From Onthophagus taurus (Eukaryota; Arthropoda; Insecta; Coleoptera; Scarabaeidae), in NCBI RefSeq assembly GCF_036711975.1, contig NC_091971.1, forward strand, positions 7,501 through 71,500: a stretch of 64,000 bases of DNA. The letters run 5' to 3'. A model generated the notes under the pieces. The model was not told the DNA's origin and did not search any database. It was given only the letters and a program-made list of their open reading frames with translations. Below, piece by piece: positions 42,120 to 55,400 of the stretch. Within the stretch, counting starts at the first letter, position 1. Each line of letters opens with the position of its first letter. A program made the position numbers and the translations under genes.

Positions 42120-42965
42120 TCTGATTCTCATCTTTAAGTTGGTGGACCCTGGAAACCTGAAGAACCTTGCGGAAAACTGTGGGTACGAGTCCCAGTGAGA
42201 AACAGGGTTCGTGTTAACAAGGACAGGAGAAACGGCCTTTCGAAACGAAATCGACCTAGGTAACAATGATTTAACGCTGTGCTATTGGAACTTGAAGACT
42301 TTAGATTTTCACACTCTGGGACATACAGATACTGGAAAAATACAAGGCTGAGACAACCGCCATCCAAAAAGTTATAAAGGTTATAATTAGTTTCGAATCA
42401 TCCAACCAGTAAAGAAAAATTTGAGGATATGTTCATTTTTATCAATAAATATTATTTAATAAAAAGACTTTTTTAATCTAATTATTTATTTCCATTTCTT
42501 TTAATTTTTACAATTGAGAATTAAAGTTAAAAACTGTTATTTTATGTAGTTAATGTAGTGAGTTATACAGCAAATGTGGACTAAAGAAAATATGTCCGAG
42601 GTTCCACTCCTTTTGGGATCATTTGCTCTATCCATAAGAATTATTCTCCAATGTATACTATGTGAAAGACTACTTCTTTATATTAACCAACAATTGTTAT
42701 ACACCAGATCTTGGTGAACACATAACATCGACACAGTAAATATGGTCCTCAACTACAAATCCGCTTATGACAGCATGGTACGGTCCAAACTATATAATGG
42801 CCTATATAGCTTCAACATTTCAAGATTACAAAATAAATGACATTGTCTCCAAACTTATCACAGATCTTAGGAACTTATACAGCACTGATAGGTTCAGTCA
42901 GCAGCTATAGCCTACAAATAAATGAACAAAATGCAAAGGTCATGTCAGTAACTACCTCGATTCGT
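42120..42965 (+). mobile_element. Degraded non-LTR retrotransposon (LINE) remnant
   Basis: Around 42310-42370 a frame reads ILEKYKAETTAIQK, like the start of a LINE apurinic endonuclease domain. At 42727-42831 another reads NMVLNYKSAYDSMVRSKLY, resembling the reverse-transcriptase block with D-KAYDSV-R--L. At about 42910-42950 LQINEQNAKVMSV resembles the LKIN--KTKYM block. The order is right but most of the domain between them is missing, and several frame breaks are present. An RTE/Jockey-like clade is possible; the remnant is too short to say. Confidence 0.6.
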
Positions 42966-45900
42966 ATCATTTCTTCTTCAAAAAGAATTCTCGTTTCAGT
43001 TTTAAAAATTTATTTTTACGCAATATAAAATTTGTTGAAATACTTTTTAATTAAATGTGGAATTTTGAGATTGACATAGTGAGAAGGATGACCGTAATTG
43101 AATGCAAAATTTACTTTGTGCTTAATTTAGGTTTCATAATAGCGTTAGAAATTGTCAAACTATGATTACAAGTTAGGAAATGGCGGGCGCGGATCCGAAT
43201 CGTTCGTCCCTCGTAAAGTTGAACCTCGCAGTTTCGAAACTCCACCCTGATGATGAACTATACAACAACCCTTGCGAACTTGATACCATTTAGTTTTCAA
43301 CACAATGCTAAAGAACAACTACATCAGATACAAGCCAAAACATCAATAATATTTCAAATTAAAATCAATAAAGTAGTAAATTTAATATTCGTAATTATAC
43401 ACGTGATTTAAATATATTTTCGTCAGGTTTGTTAAGGGTTATGGAAGTTGGTTTCTCCTTTCGTGGTAACTGGTCGTAACGTATAATAATTAGTAAGGGC
43501 ATTATTCTAAAGCAACGGACTTTGGCGAAGGGAGTGCTTTAGATTAGCACGGGGTTGATTTATTATTGTGCAACTCGCATACGCGATTGTTTACACCGAC
43601 GAGGCTAAGGTCCGTATACTGGTGCTATGTGCAATTAGGACGTTTTGGTTCGACCATGCGAAAGACCTACTTTATCGGAAACGACCGGCAATAATTCCAT
43701 CCGGTTCGATTGACTCTGATGTATTTATTAGACCAAAAACGGGGTGAATCTCTCGCTAGTGCGTTCAACGCCACCAATCTCTGAATAATGGACAGAAGAT
43801 GGAGAGTTGCGTTTCAAATTCTCCCTCTCCCTTTTATCATATCGTGTTTGAACGATTTTGATTGCGTTTCGAAAATTGTTTTAATTAAAAGACAGAAAAT
43901 GTAGTGGTAATATTTTTCGGGGGATTGTAGACAAAAAAAAACAATCAGAATTATAGATGGTGTCACGTTCGACATGTCAAAAGGTGAAATATGCTTTAGT
44001 ATAGCGGAAACTGCGGCGTCGTTATTCGCAAAACCAGTAACGATATATCAAAAAATGTATGTCGTATCGTGGTAGGTATTGATTTAGGATCGAATGTTTT
44101 TCAAAGAGCTTTGAATTTTTAGAAGATTTATATCGTTTACAAATCATAGATTTTCAACAAAAAATTTTAGAACACTGAACCAAGAACTAACACTAGGATT
44201 CTAGTTCTAGGTCTAGTGTTAGTTCTAGATAATTGTATATTTTTCATCGAACTAATACTAGAACTAAAAGATACCTATTCGACTTTGTATGCATTAAAAT
44301 TGTTCATTCAATCAGTTTAAAGTGCAAATTAAAAATTTTTCACATAAAGAACTTGTGGCCATAACGGACATTCCCTTCCCCCATATTAGTCCGTTATATC
44401 GAGGTTTTACTGCAATAACAAAATAACTTCTTTTAGAATCAAATAGAAATTATTAAAATTTAAAAAACGTTTAGATAATTAACCTTTTCGTATGTAAATT
44501 TTTGTTATTTGAATAATACTATATCATTAGGAGCCCCTCCCATCTCCACTGATTGCCGGTGAGGACCCTAAGTCTTGGAGCAACCTCATTACTGCACGGA
44601 ATTGTGGAAAGAACAAACAAATGATAAAAACAAAAAACGCTTTGAACGTTGTAATATAATAGAAAAAAAAATAATATGATCATCAAAAAAAATATTACAA
44701 CTCGTCTTCGAGATATTTCCGTCTCTGTAATTTCACTATCGTTTTTTGAAGCAAAACGAGTATCTGACTTTAATGCTATTTAGAAATGCATTTTGTTTTC
44801 CCCGCGTATATCTGTGCCAAAATCGTGACGTTATTACATTTTGCAACTTTCAGCGAAGTTGGATTGTTGTATACTGGGTATAGTGTTGGTACGGCATCGA
44901 TAGACAACGTTGCGTTTAGCTGCTCCGCCCCCATTATTTTAACTTTTCGTGGCGTTAACAGCAAAATGGTTTCACAGCGCTTAATAATCCCTTGATTTAT
45001 CCACTTTATGTCGTACATGAATACATTATTCTTCGTAATTAATAAGTATATATCATTTCTTTTACTGTTCTCTATAATGTCGTAGGTAGTACTTTATGTT
45101 ATCAAAAGACGCTTTATTTTTGTATTACGTAACCGACATCTTTGATGAACCATAATTCTGACATCTATCAGAGTTTGGATAACTAAATTTGATATTCAAG
45201 TTGCCACAGAAAAAAAATTTTGTAAAAATCACGACCTTTAACATCTGAGTACAAATCTATAACGAATCTTCTGCCACTATCGGCATCGCCATTTGCAAAC
45301 ATTTTTTTTCTTTATCATTTTCCATAGGGATGAGGAAAGAGTTGAAAGGTTTTTTGTAATCAGTTCAACCCGTTTCCCAGATATCCTATAAAGCGATGCA
45401 AAACTTTTTCCTCCACATTTCGTTGATTCCTCCGAAATTTGTCTGAACTTGATTCCCAATAAGTCAAACAACCTTCCCAGTATATATCTTGACTTTGCTT
45501 CCAAGCCCAATGATTTTTTCAATACTTTTTTCCAACCGGCTTCATTCTGCACTTTCCAATTTTGCACTCATTTCACTTCTACTCTTATCATTCTACTCTG
45601 GGTATTATTTGTTTTTTTTCCATACATAAAAATGAGAGTAGCTCTAGGAGTTGTCTCGTTTTTGCTTAGTCACATAAAGAGTAGCTGATGCTATCTAGCA
45701 AAAAATTGGAAATTAAATCACTTAGGTCATTATTGCATCAGAAAAATCTACAAATTCAAAAGGATGCTACTCCCTTAGGCAAGGTTGGTTATGCACGTAG
45801 ATGTCAAAATGATTCTTAATTTTTTTACAATTTATTGCGAGCAAATATTACAAAGAAAAGAAAAGTTTTTGACTAAAGCCACAAGCTTTATTCAAGTTTT

Positions 45901-46421
45901 ATAAGAACTTTCCACCCCAACGTTAACATAGTAGGATAGTTAGCCTCCAATGAAGAACTTGGCAAGGAACGCTTCTCTGTTTCCCAATCTACTTTACTTC
46001 CTCGACCATCCATCAAGCAATTTCGCACCGACGATAAAGTAATTCCCGAAAGATATTTGACAAGTTTAAATATTCATTCGAGGCGCGAAGGATCGACTCG
46101 AGCAGATAATAAGCGCCTAGAAACCGAAGAAAGGGCGCATGCTCCTCCGATTACCGCTCCGGTTTTACTCCGGTTTCGAACGGCGAGCGCGAAAACCATT
46201 TCAGTTTAGAATCATCGGTCATCCAACAAACAATTTTCCAAATACAAAGGGGTAGGGAAAAATAAGCGTATTCGTGGCGGTGAAAATAAGTTTCAAAAGT
46301 TGATTGATAAGAAAAGTTTTAATAAAAGCATTTTTTTATTGTACTACTTTATTATTGTTATTGTTTAATGATATGAATTTTAATTTTTTAATGTTAATTC
46401 AGTGAAGGTGACTTTTTGAAA
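42966..46421. other. Gene-poor region upstream of the adhesion gene
   Basis: GC-richer non-coding islands at 43150-43300 and 43430-43830, a transposon end at 44160-44412, anonymous minus-strand open frames at 44776-45018 and 45277-45567, and a GC-rich stretch at 46030-46240 that probably includes the promoter and 5'UTR of the klingon-like gene (TTTCAGTTT initiator-like at about 46198). Confidence 0.4.
44160..44412. mobile_element. Right end of a pogo/Tigger-like MITE
   Basis: Contains the CTAGTTCTAGGTCTAGTGTT arm near 44205 and ends with ATTAGTCCGTTATATCGAGG then TTTTACTG at 44412, the same terminal sequence as at 36279 and, reversed, at 53133. The left end is missing or too degraded to place. 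Confidence 0.65.
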
Positions 46422-49400
46422 ATGACTTTTGATATTTTTATATGGTATTTGGTGGTGACATCGTTTATTCAAGGTATGTTTTTATTACATCAAAATTTAA
46501 TTAATTTAAATTTAAACAATCCAGATATTATCGTTAATATTTTTACTTAACAATTCAATTAGTAAAAATTGTTTTCACAAAAGCTCTTCAACATTTCCAT
46601 AATTTAGGTACCACCTCCCATTGTTATTGTTATTATTACATCAATACTGCGTTCGTGTTCGTTTTGTTTGTGTTTTATCTCCAAATAAATATTTGTTTTA
46701 GTATTATTTCACACTGTTTTCATAAAATAAACCAAAAATGTTATTATTTTTTTATTTTTTTCCCCAAACAAAATTATTTTATCACTCAATTTAATATTTT
46801 TCGTAAATATAATCAAATTTTCTTTCGACGCCTCTTCGAAACTTAAGTGAACTCATAAAGCCACCAATTACTGTAGATTATAAAAATTGTAGTTGAGTTT
46901 TTAGGGATGCCATTGCCGGGTAGTTTCCGGACTTGGTGTGGGTTGGCGTAAAAGCACTTTGCATTTGATCCAATTAACCGTGAAAAGCGGACCACTTCAA
47001 ATTCATTGGTCGAGTTATAAAATAATTTTCTCTCGTTCCATTTTCCAACTTTCCTACCTTCGCGTTTACCCGCTAATTGGTCGCACTATTTAGAATTGAA
47101 GAGAGTGGTTGAATTTTACGTTTATCGTTTCAACCCTTTTTTAAACTTCCATTTCATTCGATTTTTTCAGTTTTATCCCATTTACTTTATTCTATGGCAG
47201 CGCGGGGGAATAGAAATTTTAATGGATTCTCATAATTCGGTTGGGACGATATAACTTCCATAATTTCAACGAAGGATTTAGCTTTGAAATTAATTCATTT
47301 AGCAAACACAAAAGGATTGTTGAATACTACCCCCCTCACCACACCCCCTCTTCGAAACCTATTACAACTTCTCTAATAACCTTGAAGAGGAGAACTAAAT
47401 TTGCATAATTGTTTTTATGATTAATAAGATGTAGTTTTAAGTTTCAAAAACAGAATTTTAAAAATATTAAGTTTTCAATTAAAAAAGGATTTATAGTAAG
47501 TAAGATGATTTATTTAAAAAAGTACGAAAAATGAACTTAAACACGTTTAAACACATTTGACGGAACACTGCGCAGTGAAAAATGTGCGATTGTAGCTACG
47601 AAAGCGAGTTTTTCTTCTATATAATATATATTCTGTGACATTATAATAAAATTAAGGGTGCAGGTTGGTTTTTGATAAATGTTTAAATATAGGTAAAAGG
47701 CCGTACGCGGTTGTATTGGTGGTTGTCTGCTTAGTAATAACCAGGCAAGTCCTAGACTTGCAAAGTAATTTTTGCTACTATCTAATAGTTGACGAAAAAG
47801 TGTTTTGTATAATTATTTAGTATAAATTTCTAAATATTTGTATAATTTGACATTTGGAAATGTGGTTATGGGAAATAAAGTTATGTACATTTATTTTGAT
47901 GAACCTTATTTTTTAACTGTGCATTACAATCATTAAAACTTGTATTTTTGTTAAAATTATTATATTCATCTTTATCTTGTACAGTACGTGTTATTACTTT
48001 ACATAGCTATTTATTTAATTTCTTTTCCCCTAGAAAAAAAGAAACGTGGAAAGAAAAGAAGGGCGAAGCCCTTGCATTACTCCCGAGCGCCTCTACGCAC
48101 CATTTTAGAATCACTGAAATACAGAATTTATGATGTTTTGTTTTAAAATGAAAAAATAATCATTTCCTGTAAACATCCTTAAAAATTTAAGATGCAAATT
48201 AAATTTATATTAAAATGTCGTTATACAACAAGCGAAGTTAGAGAGCGAAAATACCGGGAAAGACGCGCTCGCTGTGTTAATTTTCCACGCCAGGAACGAT
48301 AATGAAAATTCTGAAAGTGGAGGGGACACTAATTTGACTCTGCGCAACCTTCCACGTTCATTTTCCACTATCTAATAACACTTCCCTCATTTTTCGAAGA
48401 AAAAAATAATAAATATCTAAAAAAATTTTTTTTTAGGAAAAATTTATTACCTTGAAACTTTTTAAAAAGAAAATGTTAAAAACACTCGAATTATGTACCA
48501 TCTCAAGATACAACTTCTTTTAAACACTATTTCAAGTGGAAACGGGTTACGGAAGCTTTTAAAGTAGGAATTATTAATAAGTTTTAATGCTCGAAGGAAA
48601 GGTTCTTGTGTTTACAATCTCAGGAGTTATATAGCGATTTTCATGGTTCTTAGAATTTTCTTTTCTAAAAATAATGTTCGCACTTTGAACAGTTTTTACG
48701 TGAACGGTCTATTTTTTGTATTTTCCCGGCGCCTCCACCATAATTTGAAAGGGTTAAAAATCGATCTATCTTTTTATTGCTACCTGGAACGTTGTAGTAA
48801 TTTTTACTAATCGTTGGCGGAAGATAAACAACGGATTAACATGTACTAAGGGGGTGGTTGGGTGATTGTTTTCCGATCGGACAACTGCGGAAATTGCGCC
48901 TCGTCGACGACCGCAAATCACTGGGACCCGATTGAATCGCGTCACTGTCCCATTAACCAACACCCCTCGCGATTGTCACCACTTATGGGACATTGACCGA
49001 TAATTATCGGCAGTTCGCCATCAGAACCACACACCTGATTTGTGTGTGTGTCCATGATCGAAATTGCAGTTTGCATTTGACATCCGAGTAACACGCGATA
49101 GTCCCAATGGACAACAAGAGAGAATTTTAACGATAACACAAATTGTTGTGAATAAAAACATCATTTTTTTAAAGTTTATTTGGAATAAATTTTATGGATA
49201 TAGGAGAGCGTATAAGTTGTAACGCACAGGTACAACTTTTCAAATTTATATTCACATGGGGAAAACTCTTCTGGAACCCGTAATAAGACCAGTTTAAACT
49301 GGTGATATTCGTATCCCGGGCAATCTCCACATCCCCAGCGTATACTTCTTCTTGAAATGCAAATTTTGCACACGAAACTAGGGCTTTATCTGTGGCACTC

Positions 49401-52400
49401 CACACATGTTTCAGTTAACGCCTCATGCAAAATGAATATCAACTTTATCTCTTTATTCCAAATATTTAAAACGATAAATATCTCAGTATAGTTTATAATT
49501 GCGGTTGTACTTATAGTAAAACCTCGATATCACGGACTAATACCTCTACAGACGTACAACCCCGGTTAATCCCCGAAACTTACTACTTTTAGGTCTAGTA
49601 TTAGTTCTTTTAATTCAATGAAAAATATATAACAACGGCAACCCATTACAAACTGCTTAGATAGATACTGTTACTAAAAAAACACCTACTTACTGCTTCC
49701 AGAACGTTAGATACTGCTAGAAAAGATTACTTTCAGAAGCTGCTAGCGGGGAGGGATTATTATCTGCTTGAAAAAACAAGATACTCTTTCTAAAAGACTA
49801 CTGACTACTTTCAAAATGTTAAATATTGTTAGAAAGACTGTTAACTGCTTGGAGAAAGCCAGATACTGTTGGCAGAAGACCACTTATTGCTTTCAGAAGA
49901 ATATATGCTGCTGCCAAAACACTACTAAGTTCTTGAAGAAGACCACACATTGTTGCCAAACGAATACTAACTACTTGGAGAATACTTATTGTTTGTACAA
50001 GGCTAGAAGACTACTTACAGAAGATTACAATATTACTGGCTGAAGACTATTTACTGCTTGCACAACACAAGATATTGCATCTAAAAGAGTACAGAAAACA
50101 GAAAAGGGTTGGGGTGCTTGCTAAGAGTACAAGTGAAAAAGAGCAATATTGTTAGGAATAAAATTTGCTACAACTTTTGTTCTAAAAGTCTTTTTGTAAA
50201 ATGCTCTGATTTCCGAGTTAAATTTTCATATTTTCGTATTTTTGTCAATATTTAAGCTAGCTCTAGAACTACCGTCCTTGATCTTTACATCGTATAAAGA
50301 ACTCGGGTAGTTTTCCTGTATTTAAAACGATAAATATCCCAGTACAGTTTATAATTGCGGTGGTAATTACTTTCTTTGGTAATAAAATCGAGGTTATTTC
50401 TGACGATTATCATAACAAAAGGGAACGATTTTAGAAACGATTCCGTGTAAAGCACGCAAACCATACGAAATGCAGAACGAACCTAATTAGCAATTGAACC
50501 GTTGAATATGCCTTTTTAAAGGAAAAACGGAACCAAAGGATAACAATAGAAACGAAAATTGTGCAGTCTTTCCGCTTTTCATGCCCTACCGGCAAATACT
50601 CTGTAAGGAGGACTTCAAGGCTTATTGTAGTACGACAAATAGTTCATTATGTGTCCCTCTTTGAGTCCTCATTACTACAGGATTTCAATTCGTGCTTGGT
50701 TCGGTTCTGATATAAACAGATTTTTAAGAAGATATTTCTTTTCGGTTTTTACGTTTTTAGCGTCAAAACGCATGTAAATAATTAATAATGAAAGCTGGTT
50801 GAAACTTATTCGAGTGTTTGCTTTCGCTCGACGAGTAATTAATTAACAGTTGTTGAATTCCCAACGCGGGAAGATACCCTCAGAAGGAAAATTTAAAGGA
50901 GGAGAAATGGTGATAATGCTATTTGCAGCCGTCTCGTTTATTATTTACTTTTACAAAGACTTTTGTTGAAAAAATTAAAACAATTTCCACAAGATTTTTA
51001 GACGACCTAAAAAATAAAAACCAACGGAAATCGTTTCAATTTTAATTGGAACAAGAAAGAAATCTTTTTTTAACGTTTTAATAACGAAGAGTTTTTAATG
51101 ATTAAAAAGTCGATTTATTTATTTTTGGTTTTCTTTTAGATTCTTTGGGGGATAATCCGAAAGTGGATCCAGCAAGTTTACCGATGTTTCTCACGTCCAG
51201 CCAACTTTTCAAGGTCACAGAGAAGGAAACTGTCGTTCTTCCATGTGAAGTGGCTAATCCTGGTAAGTGTCTAAAGCCGTTTAGCTAAAAGGGGTTTCGC
51301 TTTAACAGAGTAACACCAAAGAGTCTGATCACATTTATCCCTTTTCCTTTTTTTTTATTTTTTCTTTTCCCAAACATCCCAAATAATAAATTCTACAATT
51401 TATTACAATTTAACATCAATTTTATATAAAAAAGTATTCATTTATTCAAAAAAAATTTTATCAAAATGTAGTACAGTTGAACTTAGTTTTCATAAACTCA
51501 GTAACTAACCCTCAAAAATGAATAATTAAATGGTACAAACGATTGGTCCAGTTTCGAAAACCACTCTAGTTTCGTTTTCGGGCATTTGAGAGATGATGGT
51601 ATCATATGGTCCCTTCATCCAGTCGGATCCAACCCGGAACTTTTTTAATTATAAACTCTGTCGAAACTACTTTACCGTAGGGTTCTTTGTTGCCCGGGAA
51701 ATTAGATGGGCGGTGTGCGTTGATGTTTCACTCTCGAAGGGAAATTTTATTGCGCTCCCATCATGTCTTTTCATTCTTTCGGTTTTGCTTTGAACCGAGC
51801 TTTTAGTTTGTTTCTCTTTGAAGCACCAATTCTAAAAACGATATAACGATTTATTTTTGCCTCATTATGCTTTTTATTATAGTTTTGAGGTTATACTTCA
51901 TATAATTGCAGTCAGTTTTAAATAAATAAACGATTATTAACGAAAATTATCAATAATAATAGAGATAGAAATAATTGTCAAAACCGCAAAATAAGATTGA
52001 TTGATTCACTTATTGATCTTGTTTTAGCTCTGCAATAATAAGAAAGTTATAAATCGAATTTTGCAGTATTTAACTTTATTGGGTGAAAGTTATTGTATCG
52101 AAAAGTTATCGCCAACGTAAGAACAATAGCACCAATAGAATAAGTAAATGCTTCTGTAAGCATAGAAGTTAGGTAACTTAATATACACACAAACTTCATT
52201 TGTTGCTTGTGCATTAATGGGTAGAACCCTCCCGCCATAATTTTATTGTAATTTATCATTATCATCACAGTGCTATCATGTTATTCATCTGTCAGACAAT
52301 TATTTATCCAATTTTAATATCTTCTTCTTGCGAAACAATCATAACATATCATGGATCTTACTAAATATTTAATCCTCGTGATAACCAATAATATACTAGA

Positions 52401-55400
52401 TTTTTGGCAAACCAACTGATCGACGAACGCATTTTAATGCATAAAAGATATCCTATCCGAAAGCACATATATTAGATTTTGGCTGTCAACAGGATAAAAA
52501 ATTCGCACTGAAACTTTCAAATTCATACGCGATGAACTTGCACATCACTAAATTGGGAGTGTTAGTGCGGATAACGCAGCTTTGTTCCCTTGAGCCTCCA
52601 AATCACGTTTAACACATCGTTACTTCTTCCTTTAGGGAACACACACACCTTGTTTATGTAGAGTCCACTACCAAACACATTTACAAGAACCAAGTGAACT
52701 AATCAATACTGAATGTATCATTGGATCACGATTCAAAATGTGTGGAACTGATTCAATAATTCAAAAAAAAATTTTTTCCGCACAGATAATTAAGATTCTT
52801 TCAGATATTGCAATAAAATATATATCCTTTTTATTTTATAAAATTTTCCGACGTAATTTTAAAGAATCTCGAGCAAGAAACAAAATTTATTACAATCCAC
52901 GTTGTGCGTGCATCATTTTCATGTAAAATTATTTTACCTTCACGTGAACCGATGGTAGATCCCAACCTAACTTCCCCAGCATTATTATTATTATTTTATG
53001 ATTTACGACACGAACTAAAATACACCTTAGACACACCACACATTTTATATCTACACCTTATCAAAATACAAACTTGCAAGTATAAATAACTAAATATTAT
53101 TTTATAAGTTAATATTTTATTGTCTCAAGGTACAGTGAAACATCGATATAACGGACTAATACGGGGGAGGGAATGTATGTTATGGGAAAACGTCTATTAT
53201 ATGAAAAATTTTCATGATTTAAAATGTCTGTAGTTCTAGGTCTGGTGTTACTTCTAATTTTACACTTGTGATAACCGTTGATAGTTATCTCAATAAATTA
53301 AATTAGATGGTGATGGAATTGAAAGATTGTTTCGTTACAACGTTCTATTTATTCATTCTTACTCTACGATTACATATACTAGACTAAAATTTTAAAACTT
53401 AATATTATTCGAATTAAACATAAACTAATTTGCAAGTTCAACATTTTTATTGAATGTCCTCAATTCGTAGGTGCAATACACCTCCAAATTACACGCATCG
53501 ATATTACATAAATTTCGCAATCACACTAACACTGTCACTAGAACTAATAGTAGACCTAGAACTAGAAACATTTGGATTTAGCCGTCTTGAGACACGTTCT
53601 GCTAAATCCGAAAAATATACAACAATCTAACGCTGAATAACAATTAAAATTAGAACTACCGTCCTTGATTTATACAATGTATATACAACTCTGGGAATAC
53701 CCCCCGTTTTTCTAACGACATGGAGTAGAGTAACTTGAGGAATAACCCGAGTTGGATTCTATCTTTGAGCGCTAACATTTATACTTAAATATACTGATGT
53801 ATTAAATAAATAATATTAATAGTATGAATTAAAAATATTTTACTATACTTTATTTTAATAGGTCATTACATTTTGGCTTGGAAGAAAGGAATTGCGGTTC
53901 TTTCAGCGGGCAGCGTAAAAGTGTCTCCAGACTCGCGTATAAACCTCATGAACGGTTATAACTTGGAAATCAAGTCGGTGGAAGCTCAGGATGCTGGAGA
54001 TTACGTTTGTCAAATTGGGACGTTGGAACCGAGGGAAATCACACATACTTTAGAAGTTTTAGGTTTGTTGAAAATCTCACCGCATTCTTTTTTATTGTTT
54101 TTCTCAAATATTTGATTGTTTATCATTAAGAATGAAGATTTCTCTTAAATGCTTAAACATTAACCATCAGAAAACAAAAATTAACACTAGAATAACACAG
54201 ACTTAGCAGAATGCATTGTCCCCTTGTTTAACCATCATTTTAACTCTACTCACGATTCTATCGACAACCCTCACCGCAAACTAATTAACTTCCCGTACAA
54301 ACGGCCTGAATTATTTCATGTGGAATCGGAACTGTTTCGTATTTGACGATATAGTGTTCGTTTTCGTTTCGAAATGCAAAGCCAATTTTACAGTTCACCA
54401 AATATGCTTACCTCTTTGTTGATATTTCACCTAGTCCAGTGTAAATCTCGTCTACTATGCTATATCTATCAAGAGAACAAAATCATCATTAATCAATAAA
54501 TGCTTAATCCACATTATTTGTGTTTGTGTATTTAAATGGTTTCAGTTCCGCCAAAGATACAATATATTACCGCAAACGGACGTGTGGAGGCGAAAAAAGG
54601 AACAACGGTTATTTTGGAATGTCGAGCGATCGGAAATCCGAATCCCAAAGTTACGTGGACACGAAAGAACAACCTGTTGCCGAGTGGGGATCAAATGTTG
54701 GTTACACCATCGATTACACTTCAAAATGTCGATAGACATCAAGCCGGAACTTATCAATGTTCCGCTAATAATGGAATTGGTGAACCGATTATAGAACAAA
54801 TTCTTTTACATGTTATGTGTAAGAAGTTATATGATAAAAGAACATTTGTTATTAATAAAATTTTATTTTCTTTTTAGATCCTCCTGAAATTACAGTAGAA
54901 CGACCAATTGTACATTCAGGTGAAGGATTCGAAGCTCAACTAGTTTGCATAGTTCACGGCGAAAGTCAACCGGAGGTAACACGCCCATCTTTTTAATTAA
55001 AATTGAAAGTCTAGTGCTGTCTGGCGTTTTCCGAAAATTCATAATTAGAAAATTAATGACTCGCTCCGCTTAAACTACCCCGTTTAATAGCTCTTTAATA
55101 ACACTTTGAACGGTCATTAATGGGATTTCGGGCGCCAACTTAATTTCCGGGCACGTTCTACTATCTTCAACAATTTTGACCATGTTTTAGGTACTTTGGT
55201 ATAGAGATACGATGCAATTAGACACAACCGAACAACGAATTATGCAATCACGCGGTTCTCGACATACTTTAGTTATAAGAAAGGTGCATCGTTCCGATTT
55301 TGGTAATTACACTTGCGCCGCCGACAATCCTTTAGGTAAAACAAGAAAAACAGTTCAATTAACAGGTAAAATTTTAATTAAAAAAAAAAATATCACTCCT

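Larger units (their letters stand above)
46474..51139. other. Intron 1 of the klingon-like gene
   Basis: 4.7 kb. Contains no gene. GC-richer islands lie at about 46900-47060 and 48840-49110 (the latter with AACCACA, a Runt-type site, near 49025). Repeats are listed separately at 49463-50364. Confidence 0.5.
51263..53861. other. Intron 2 of the klingon-like gene
   Basis: 2.6 kb, no gene. A GC-richer stretch at 51540-51790, an open minus-strand frame at 52047-52268 of unknown meaning, and two repeat fragments (53133-53265 and 53515-53700). Confidence 0.45.

Noticed and set aside
49768-50043. 91-codon Cys/Thr/Lys-rich ORF
   Set aside because: It is generated by a 21-bp tandem repeat, whose period keeps any frame open.
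52047-52268. Minus-strand frame with hydrophobic stretches, considered as a chemoreceptor fragment
   Set aside because: No family signature could be confirmed, and it has no flanking exons.
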